From contig JAETXT010000007.1 in the NCBI GenBank assembly GCA_019188255.1, positions 3,534,001 through 3,598,000 of the forward strand: a DNA stretch of 64,000 bases, given 5' to 3'. The position numbers and the translations under genes are program-made. The first letter of the stretch is position 1. Each line of letters starts with the position of its first letter. Positions 55,506-64,000 of this stretch are shown piece after piece. This stretch comes from Verticillium longisporum. Its lineage: Eukaryota; Ascomycota; Sordariomycetes; Glomerellales; Plectosphaerellaceae. The notes under the pieces were generated by a model. That model worked only from the letters and a program-made list of their open reading frames with translations, did not search any database and was not told where the DNA came from.

Positions 55506-58265
55506 TTACTTGGAGGCCTCGCCAGTCTCGTCGACATCGGGTTTCGCCTCGCCCGCAGCGTCGGTCATCTCCTCGTCCTTGCCGCCGTTGGCGGCCTTCT
55601 CGGCCTCGGCGGCCTTGCGAGCCTCCTCTTCGGCAGCACGCTTGGCCTCCTTCTCGGCATCAATCTTGGCCTGGGCGGCCTGGCGCTCAGCCTCAACCTT
55701 CTCGAAGTGGCGCTGCATGATGGGTCCGGCCATGGCGCGGAGCTCGTCAATCTTGGCAATGTACACGGCCTTGGTCGTGTCGTCGCCCTCATCGTAGAGC
55801 CAGTCCTGGAATCACAGCGTTAGCGGCACAGTCTCATGCGTCTAGTGTATGGCAAATCGTGTTCGCTTACCTCGCTAGCCTCAAGCTTCTCCTTGATCTT
55901 GGTCTTCTCCTCCTCAGTGGCAAGCTCGGCGTACTGGTCATCGAGCTTGTTGCGGAGGTCGTAGATGTACGTCTCGAGCTCGTTCTTCTTCTCCTCCGTG
56001 TCGGCCACCAGCTTGTCCTCCATGACCATGGCGTTCTCCTTCTCGAAGAGCGCAATCTTGGTGGACTCGGGAAGCGAGGCGGTGCCGGTGGAAATAGGGA
56101 GGTCACCCTTGCGGACCTGCTTCTTGACCTTGCGGGTCTTCTTGGGCGCGTCATCTTTGTTGTCCGTCTCCATGGCCTTATCGGAAAAAGTCTTGGTTAG
56201 CTTCGAAAAGAATCGGTCTGCGCGCTCTGAAATGGACTGGAGGACAACGTTGGCAAATCATTCTCTTCACAGAGGACGAGCTTTCCCCGCCATTTACGCG
56301 CGCGCGCGCGTGTAATGGCGATTTGCACACTTGTGCCACGGGGGAAAAAAAAAGCCATCGCTGAAAGGGGCAGAAGTGGCAGGTGGGGTCGGGGTGTTGT
56401 TGGAACATGTGGACTTACATCAGGATCCTTCTTCTCGCCATCCTTGGGCTCCTCCTTGATCTCCTCCTCGACCTCCTGGTCCTCGACGTAGTAGCCGCTC
56501 TCGACATTGAGGACACCGTGAATGTTGACACGGGCCTTGAGCTTGCAGATCATAAAGTCGTCCTTGCCGTCGGCCTGGACGCCCTTGACGGAGAAGCGGC
56601 CGATCCATGGGTTGATCTTGCCGGGCAGCAGCTCGGGCTTGACGTATCTGGCCTCGAGATCGAAGGGCTGTTTCCGGTAGAAAGTCAGGATCTTGGTCGA
56701 GGGCAGAACGTTGCCCCTGTTGAAGACTGTCAGGCTCGTCTCCTCGTCAGGAATGTCGGCAGCCTTCTCCCAGGCGAACTCGACGGGGTAGCTCATGATG
56801 TCCTGGACGGTGAAGTCACGGACACGGAAGACGGGGGACAGAATGGCGCAGCTGAAAGCGCAACCACGGGCGACGGCCTCGTCCTGGTTGAGGGTGAAGG
56901 ACAGGGTCTTGCCGAAGAACTCCTGGATCCTCTCCTTGAGGGCGGGCACACGGGAACCGCCGCCGAGGATTTCAATCACGTCAATGTCATCCTTGGTCAG
57001 CTTGGCGTCGGCGAGGGCCTGCTCGAGAGGAACGTGGACGCGGGCCAGAAGAGGCTCAACCATGGCCTCGAACTCCTGACGTGTGATCATAGCGGACACG
57101 TCAATGTCGTTCATGAGGGACTCGACGTTGACAGGGGACTGCTGGTTCGCCGACAGAATCTTCTTGCACTTCTCGGCAGCGGCGACGGTACGAGCGTAGG
57201 CCCTGGGGTGGGTGTTGATGTCGCAGCCGTACTTGCCCTTGAACTCCTTCTGCAGGTGGTCGACAATAGCCTTGTCAAAGTCGCGGCCGCCAAAGTGGCG
57301 GTCGTAGGTGGTCGCCTTGACGGCGAGCTCGCCCTTCTTGAACTCGATGATGGAGCAGGTGTAGTTGCTGTGGCCAATGTCGATGAAGGCGACGCGGCGG
57401 GGGCCTCCTCGGGCGCGGGGAGGTCGAGCTTGGTGATACCCCAGCCGAGAGCGGCAGCGGTTGTGTCGTTCATGAGGCGGAGAAGCTTGAGGCCGGCAAT
57501 CTCGGCAGCGTCGATCAGAGCGCGACGCTGGATGTCGGTGAACCAGGCGGGCACGCTCATGACAAGGTCAGAGACGGGCAGCTTGATCTCGGCAGCGGTG
57601 GTCTGCTTGATCTTGCTCAGGTACATGCCGATGAGCTGGGTGTTGGTGAACTTCTCCTTCTTTCCGAGGTAGTTGACCTCGGCGCCGACCTGGCCGTTCA
57701 TGTCGACGAGGGGAGCGGTGATGTGCGTCTGCTCGATCTGGGTATCGGGGTCGTTGAAGCTGCGTCCGGCGAGACGCTTCAGGGAGACGACAGTATTCTT
57801 GTGGCTGGACATTTCTTGCGTCTTGGCAGTCTCGCCGAGGTAGCGCGACTTGGGGCCGAAGCCGACGAGGGAAGGGGTGGCACGGTTGGAGACCTCATTG
57901 CAAATCTGTATAGGTAAGAGGCAGCATGTCAGCCATCTGCCATCTTGGTCGCAAGATGTGGGTTCGAGATGGGAGGGGACCGGCCAGAGAAGCAGGGAGG
58001 GGCGGAGGGGCTACTCACAACGTCAACGCCACGGTTGCGGGCGACAGCAATGACCGTCTTGAGGGTTCCGAAATCGACACCTGATGAGGAGGAAGGGATC
58101 GTCAGTGATCGGTTTCACGAGCGGTTGCCGTTTGGTGAAGGGGAAACATGCGAGCAAAGATTCAGGTTCCGGAAAGCCAGAGCCTTACGCCTTGCGCGCA
58201 AACAGGAGGGGGTGGGGGGAGGTGGAAGCAGCAGGAATAGGGAACAACATACCAACGACACTCAT
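55506..58265 (-). CDS. HSP88: Hsp88, Hsp110/Sse-type chaperone (Hsp70 nucleotide exchange factor)
   Basis: Five exons: 58253-58265, 58019-58080, 56419-57905, 55871-56176 and 55506-55805, about 722 aa with one base restored. It begins MSVVGVDFGTLKTVIAVARN, with the Hsp70-type phosphate loop altered as in Sse1/Hsp88. It continues VPAWFTDIQRRALIDAAEIA, DIGHSNYTCSIIEFKKGELA, EILGGGSRVPALKERIQEFF and MDTD/AMETDNKDD-type charged linkers, and ends with an acidic tail (EEMTDAAGEAKPDVDETGEA). These proteins exchange nucleotide on Hsp70 and hold unfolded clients. At 57399-57403 (G5 on the plus strand) the frame slips: EEAP continues as RRVAFIDIGHS only if one C is added on the coding strand. The fourth intron (56177-56418, 242 nt) is unusually long for this window and contains a (CG)n run. 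Confidence 0.93.
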
Positions 58266-59729
58266 GGTGGCGGTAGCAGTCGGGTTCTGCGTATGTGAAG
58301 TGGGATGGAAGGAAGTGACGATACTCTCTCAGGCTTCAGTAGCAGCCAAAAGACGAGACGATGTTGTGGTAGGAAGAGGATGGGCGGGGGTAAGGTGTTG
58401 TTCGCAGGTTGGGTATGGATGCGCGGTGTGTGGTCTGTGGTGTGTGGTCTGTGGTGTGTGGTCTCTTTGGTGTGGTGAGGGAAAGTCGTTGGAGTGGCCG
58501 ATTAGATAAAGGCTGCAGCGGCAACAGGTGAAGAAAAAAGTTCAGGAGCCAGGCAGAGAGAGAGAGGCAGGGCCGGGCGTGCGCTACGAGGCTAAGGTGC
58601 CTGATTTGACGACGTTTGATAATGGGTGTGGGCGGGCAAAAAAAAAAAAAGCCAGCACCACCCAGACGTTTGTGAGGCAAGCAGCGTGCAATCCCTCTTT
58701 CTCCCACCCCCCTCCCCCTCCCGATGGAGGGGTTGCTGCTGGTCTGTCCCAGTGGCTACTTGGTCGATACTTTGCGCCCCAGGCGGTGACAGGCGCGAGG
58801 CGGGCACACCAGGGGGTCCGACGGCGTCATTTCAGTGGATGAACTGCCCCTCGCAGCCCCCGTCCTGCTGCCGCCCGCAAGTACCCATCGCGTACCCCCT
58901 TGGAACCTGCCCCGCCAACGACAGACTTGTCCATCCTCTCATCGAACAGGAAAGAACTTTCTCGACGACTCGCGAAATTCCTGCTTGTTTCCAAAACACC
59001 TCCCCCAACCAGCCAGTGATTGATGATCAAGCCATCCGTACACAGTGCTCGACTCCTCAGCTTCTTTCCCAGCGTCATAATATTAGCTGACCTTTACGTC
59101 AACCGCACCAACCCATTACAGGTAGCTACTCGATCCTGTCTCGGCGCTCAAGGGGCTTCGTCCTCACCGTCAGTCTCTTCCATAGGTTGTTTTGTAGGGC
59201 AGCTCGCAACATGCGCATTACCCCACCATCACCCCTCATTCGCAAGGATCTCATACAATGCCCCACGCTCGTTGACCATCGTAAATACAGTGCACACATG
59301 TTCTGCTTCAACCTCGCACAGTGCTGTCGCCTGCTGGTCTTGGCGGCTTGGAAATCTTACGTCCAAGCCTCACTCCTGCCTGCGTGTTCATGACTTTGAT
59401 CACTACCACGTGGCATGGGCCATTGTCGTGAGCCCCGAAAATGGAGACATCATCTCCAAATAGAATACATCGTCAGGCAGGCATCGGTCGAGCCAGGAAT
59501 TTTTGCACGAAAAAAAAAAATCTACGTCAAATCCACAGTCCGTCGCCATCCCTTGGCTCTATTTGACGTATCGGATCAGGTGAAATATCATCGGCCTGAC
59601 ACATCATACCGTCCGCTGCGCCGCTCCCATATCTACTTCTTCAAATCCCCGGCGTGTCAACAGATTCCCCGTCGCCAAACTACGCGGGGCCTGCGCTTTC
59701 CCGGGCACAGTCCCGCGAGGGTAGGCCCT
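58266..59729. promoter_or_regulatory. HSP88 upstream region and chitin synthase 3' flank
   Basis: 1.46 kb without a gene. A GTGTGTGGTCTGTG tandem repeat lies at 58424-58476, and A runs at 58638-58650 and about 59508-59519. A single GAACTTTC (58954-58961) matches half of a heat-shock element, too weak to call. Confidence 0.45.
58424..58476. repeat. Tandem repeat of GTGTGTGGTCTGTG units in the HSP88 promoter
   Basis: Three copies, the last diverging, of a 14-base unit, 160-210 bases upstream of the HSP88 ATG. On the gene strand it reads CACAGACCACACAC. Confidence 0.7.
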
Positions 59730-61944
59730 CTACACGATTCGAGCTGGCCGTAAAATGGTATATGACTGGCTCTGCTGTGCGAGTTCAAACTTCTTCCGGT
59801 CCTCATCGTCCATGATGCTTTCCAATCGACGTGGGGGAACCCCGTAGTTGCCGTACGTCTGACTGTAGAGAGTGCTGTCGAAGCTTTCACAAGGATCAGG
59901 CGCCCAGCGGGTGCCAGGCTCCGACGCCTCTCCACTCCCGCCTGCTGCGATGCTGTCGAGAGACTCGTCGCCGTGCGTGAAGAAGCCTCCATGCAGCTGA
60001 TTCCGCGCTGTGAAGCGGCCGTCGATCTTATCCGGCGGCCGTACCACGCTGGTCTTTCTGCCGAGGCCGCCGCCTTGGTTACCCTTGTTGAGGCTCCTTC
60101 TCCGGGCTGCAGCGGCGCTCACAAACATTTCCGGAACGATATTCAGGTCGTCGCCCGCCTTCTCTGCCTGTTCGATGGCTTCCTGGGCTGTCGCGCCCGA
60201 ACTCGCTTCTGCAGCGTCCGCTCGAGGACCACCCCACGTCCTCTGCCCTGCCGTGAAGATACCGTACACCATGTAGAACCAGTTGAAGAAGGGGTTGACG
60301 ACGAACATCACCGGATACAGCCAAACCTTGAACCGCTTGAGCTTGGCTCCAAAGTATATCATCAGAAGCCAGTTCAGCCCCAGGGAAACGGCAATGAACC
60401 CGACAGGCAGCTGATCAACCTTTTTCGACGTCGTAATGATGGCGAGAACCATGATAAAGAACAGGAGAGCCGTTGTGCGGATTGTGTTCTGCATAAAGCG
60501 AACGAAAATTAGGACCGGATACCGTTTCCAAAGCCGCCAGTCCGTGAGCATGCACGCTTCGTTGGTGATGAAACCCAGAAACCACCTTCGGCGCTGTTTG
60601 ATGAGGGACTTGGTCGTTTGCGCAGCCTCTGTCTTGCAGAAGGCGGATGTGCACATTTGGATCTGGTACCGCTTCTTTGCTCCGATCATGAACAAATGCG
60701 TCAGCCAACGATCTTCTCCCAAGTGGCATTTGGCGAAGTCGAAGAGGTCGTCGCACTGCTCGGCCTTGTCTGCGAAATAGTACTTCGCCATCCTACGGAA
60801 TGCAGAGAACCGGAGCATTGTCAGAGCACCTGGCAGGCAGGTGACAGAGCCACATCCTGACTCGACAGTGCGCTCAAAAAGCTGTCCGTGAACGTATTCC
60901 ATGTCTTGAAGAATCGTTATGAGGCTGTGCTTCCTGGTGGTGGATGTGATGACTCCAGTCATGGCCAGCATGTCTCGTCGGTTACCCGGGCTCAGCTCCA
61001 TGTCATAGACGAAATTCTGCAGACAATGCCGATCCAAGATGCAGTCCGAGTCGATGAAAAGAATGAAAAGGTTGTCGTTACGCTGGAGGTAGTGCCGATA
61101 GACCTTATCGATGAGCTCGAACGTGGCCTTCTGACAGTGTCTTTTGCCGCCATGCGGGAATCTGGAGACTGTTATACGTGCCTCTTTGTCCATGACATCG
61201 ATACTCTTGGGGTAAGACTCAAGGGTCAAGGAGATGCCTAAACTCTCAATGGTCCTTAGGTAGAGTTCATCCTCCTGGTCGCCATCGAAAGACAAGAAGA
61301 CATGAATACATGACGGTGGATAGTCGCAGTCCACAACTGAATCGACAGCCTTGACGAGGATATCCGGTTCCTCCTTGTAGCATGGCATGACAATGACAAC
61401 TTTAGGTGCAGACACTTCATCGAGGACCTGCTTGATTCTTTTGGTGCGGCCGAGTTGATTGGTGACCAGCTGGTAGATGCAAAATAGCCAGGGAACTGTT
61501 AGAAGACCAGCAAAACACCAAAATCCGAACCATTGCAGAACCTCGACCATGCCAGGCGGCCAGACTTCGACGACGGCAGCGGGAAGCGGCAGGGTGACAA
61601 CCATAATTGGAAGGAAGATGGACCTTGATCTCATTTAGCAGCTGTGTCGGGCACCTGGGCGCATTGAAAATGTGACTGTCCTACCTCAGTGCTGTGAAAA
61701 GTAAGGCAACGACGACGGAAAGCACTCTGATGGTCCAGTGTTCCGCTTTGACGAAGACCTTCCAGAGGCAATAGAGAAATGCTGCGATCCAAAGAAACCA
61801 CTCCAGCACAGCAGCAAGCATCACAACCCCCACAATGGAGGTATATACGATCTGGGCGCGTTAGCAGTCTGGCGAAGAATGCTGAAGGTACGGTCTGGAT
61901 CCTACATCTTGCACTGGCCAATCGTCCCTCTCATCGTCAGACAT
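59730..61944 (-). CDS. Chitin synthase, division III (class VI, ChsD-like)
   Basis: Three exons: 61906-61944, 61685-61851 and 59730-61629, 701 aa. ATG 61944 gives MSDDERDDWPVQD, and exon 2 adds two membrane helices (IVYTSIVGVVMLAAVLEWFL; LSVVVALLFTALR). The long exon holds a third (WFGFWCFAGLLTVPWLFCIY) and then the glycosyltransferase core: VIVMPCYKEE, LSFDGDQ, FILFIDSDC, CLPGALTMLR, LGEDRWLTHLF and the processivity motif QRRRWFLGF. C-terminal helices (TTALLFFIMVLAIITT, GLNWLLMIYFGAKLKRF) precede a disordered Ser/Gly-rich tail. There is no myosin domain. The QRRRW and short N-terminus fit class VI. It would make chitin from UDP-GlcNAc at the plasma membrane. The acceptor of the second intron (AAATGAG, 61630) is weak but is the only one that keeps the frame. 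Confidence 0.82.
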
Positions 61945-63749
61945 GATGCACTGAGACTCAACACAAGTAGGTAGACACTGATGCAGGAGCCGCTAGATAT
62001 ACCGAACTGGAGAAGAAGAGAGAAAAAAAACCCATTGATGACGCTCTCACAGGCAAGGCTGAGAGCAGAGTCGCTCCGATGGCCGAAAAGTCGCGGTGAG
62101 AAGTTTGCCCCTGTAATCCGGCCGGGTAAGTGCAGCACGGATGCTGGTGTTGTGCTATCTTTATAAAGCTAATCTCGTGGTTGGTTCACTTGGGCTGATC
62201 GGGACTCGAGAATGATCCCTTTGTGCAAACGTATTCACCTACGTCTTACTCCCAGGGTGTGGAATCCAATGGTTTTGGTGAATTGTTTGCCTGTTGACTG
62301 AGGTAGGAACAGGAAGACGTGGCAGCTTATCTGCAACGCGTCAACGCCCAGATCCTGTGACCATCTACAGGCACAGAATATCACGAATGCAATGAGACGA
62401 GTTCGGAAAGAGATGGGTCCTTCTGTTATCGTCCCACTGTAGCCACAGTGTGACAGGGACAACGATCAGCTGCTCAAGGCTGCGGCGAACGAAGGCAGAT
62501 ATGTCAACGAGACAACGAGAGTATGCTGGCAGTGTTCAACCCACCTCGGAGGCCGAAGGCCACTCCTTGCCTGACCTCATGAAATATGTGCGGAGACGTC
62601 TTCATCGTCAACACTTACCTAGGGACGCAATATGGGCCGTGGGTAAGAATGCCCCGTCCAACATCGTGTAGCATAGCGGGCCCCTACATCGCGCCTTCTG
62701 TCTCACTGGGCCCAATGGCTGAGCAGTCAAGTGGTTTGTGGTTGTGCCTGACCATTTTACATTGCAAAAGACGGCCGTGGTTCCGATCAAGTGGCGCTCA
62801 GGTCTATTTGGCTCCAGGGGAAGACGGAGCCTGCCCACTTGTTGCCTCGTTCCGACGATACACCCCGCCGTTCACATACATCCGTGGTCGTGAGTAACTC
62901 CACCGACATAGCAAGGGCCACCGAGTCACGTTTGGCCATTGGAACCTGCCTACAGCCCCGGCAAGCTCGGTCATGGGCAGGCTCTTGGGTGTAGCTCTTG
63001 CCGAATAAGTCTGGCCAACGCTGCGTCCACTTAAGCGATCTCGATCCTTCACAGAACCAGCAAACTCGGGCGGTCTAGGAAAAAAGCAGACCATCACAAC
63101 AAGGTCACATCAAACTGTCCCGCCGACACAGGTTCTCTAAGGATCGCAGAGATCTTTGTTCGCTGTTGCCAGAACTAACGCATGTAAATGGAATGCTTGC
63201 CCGAGGCTCAACAATCTTGCTCTCTAGCTATGTGCTTCCAATCCAGAGTGGCATCGGCTCCTGTTTTGGACATGCGTCCGACCTCGTCAGTACATACCAG
63301 GTTTCGTCAGGGCGCGTCACGTTCCAGCTGCCGTCATCTCGTGAGACCTTGGGCCACAGCACCGCGTGCGTGGGGCTTTGTGACTGTAGCCGTTGCTGTT
63401 GTTTCTTCCTGGTGCGCGCTACTGTCGACGTTTCGGCGCATTCCGACGTAGCCCCATGGCGACGTAGTAGTATCTTGACTAGAAGTTGGTGCGGCATACG
63501 CTGTTGGTTTGTCAATGCGTGACAACATTAGTAGTTGACCTTCCAGCTCTGTGGTTATGCTGAGAGTCTCCGGACTGCTGGCGCCACCTCCAGGCGCAAG
63601 CCTTTTCTCGGTAACCCGAAGATACCGCAGCCGTAGTGCTGTTGTGTTTGACTACTGTCTATGTGAGTGATGAGGACCGGATCTGATCTTGTGCGTGTCA
63701 AGTCCTATTGTGAAGGCGGGCAGTGCCCCTCTTGGTTAGCAAATCTAAG
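61945..63749. other. Gene-poor region at the right end
   Basis: About 1.8 kb with no supportable gene, holding the chitin synthase promoter. No open frame here has recognisable motifs or matching splice partners. Confidence 0.45.
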
Positions 63750-64000
63750 TTCTTCCTAGGATTGACATCGACGTTGACGCATGCAGGCGGCGTTATGGCG
63801 CGGCGCAAGTCGTCCGTTCGACGTGCTACGCTTGCTGGACATATCGTCGATCAAGGATGCAGCGACTTGCTGGTCCCTGTCCTCGATGCTGGTGCGGCCA
63901 CGACAAAAGGGAGTAGATTTGGGCGCTTTCGCGAAGTGCTGGCTGCGCTTTCTGGAGGAGTCGTACCAGTCGACATCACTTAGCTGGAGTTTGCGCGATC
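63750..64000 (-). CDS. Possible C-terminal end of a gene running in from the right edge
   Basis: On the minus strand a frame is open from the window edge (first full codon at 63998) to a TAG near 63750. It reads a hydrophilic, Ser/Lys/Arg-rich tail (SRKLQLSDVDWYDSSRKRSQ and onward) with moderately G/C-rich third positions. The plus strand is also open over the same bases, from ATG 63781 to the edge (MQAALWRGASRPFDVLRLLD). Only one, or neither, can be real; the sequence beyond 64000 decides. No family is recognised. Confidence 0.25.

Noticed and set aside
58954..58961. Heat-shock element upstream of HSP88
   Set aside because: A single GAACTTTC about 700 bases from the start; no array of three inverted NGAAN units was found.

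Overview
The window looks like an ordinary, gene-dense piece of a nuclear chromosome from a filamentous ascomycete (Pezizomycotina, most likely a Sordariomycete). The evidence is short 45-85 nt spliceosomal introns with GTRNGT donors and CTAAC/CTGAC branch points, codons rich in G/C at third positions, and fungal families: DASH Ask1, UAF-type Rrn5, Rrn7, ERG5/CYP61, Hsp88, a division III chitin synthase and an intron-bearing tRNA-Ser. I see no plasmid, viral, CRISPR or bacterial operon features and no intact transposon.

Layout, left to right: 3' end of an unrecognised Pro/Arg/Tyr-rich gene (1-678, +); about 4 kb without a gene; multi-KH RNA-binding protein (4717-7986, +); hypothetical two-exon gene (8943-10072, -); mitochondrial helicase Irc3 (10222-12255, -) divergent from Rrn5 (12744-14453, +); Gyp8/TBC1D20-type Rab GAP (14979-16344, +) convergent with Vps52 (16652-18735, -); eIF5A (19991-20969, +); Rrn7 (21771-23644, +); ubiquitin-eL40 fusion (24098-24866, +); Yip1-family Golgi protein (25477-26446, +); rhodanese (26882-27638, -); sterol C-22 desaturase ERG5 (28367-30241, -); DASH Ask1 (32466-33877, -); gamma-tubulin complex GCP6 (34193-37112, -) divergent from Eaf7 (37598-38645, +); MMS1_N/CPSF-A-like propeller protein (41529-45722, +); tRNA-Ser(GCT) (45975-46086, +); eIF5B (47012-50473, +); TPR protein (51508-53297, +) convergent with a hypothetical gene (53377-54753, -); Hsp88 (55506-58265, -); chitin synthase (59730-61944, -); a mostly empty right end with an ambiguous ORF at the edge.

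Most genes are housekeeping. They cover rRNA transcription and translation (Rrn5, Rrn7, eIF5A, eIF5B, ubiquitin-eL40, tRNA-Ser), membrane traffic (Gyp8, Vps52, Yip), mitosis (Ask1, GCP6), chromatin (Eaf7), ergosterol and wall synthesis (ERG5, chitin synthase) and stress (Hsp88, rhodanese). They are independently transcribed, with no operon-like logic.

The main oddities are these. (1) At least nine one-base shifts occur in seven genes. All have the sign of a missing base and several lie in homopolymers, which points to residual assembly deletions rather than pseudogenes. (2) eIF5B carries an in-frame TAG in an otherwise perfect frame. (3) The ubiquitin-eL40 start codon appears to be split by an intron and followed by a 7-nt micro-exon; the TPR gene appears to start with a 5-nt exon. 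(4) IRC3 has a GC-AG intron. (5) The ERG5 haem loop has a tight cluster of unusual residues in a well-conserved protein. (6) ACCT/AGGT-type repeats with palindromic cores recur in several long intergenic regions. I did not find a convincing new multi-gene system.
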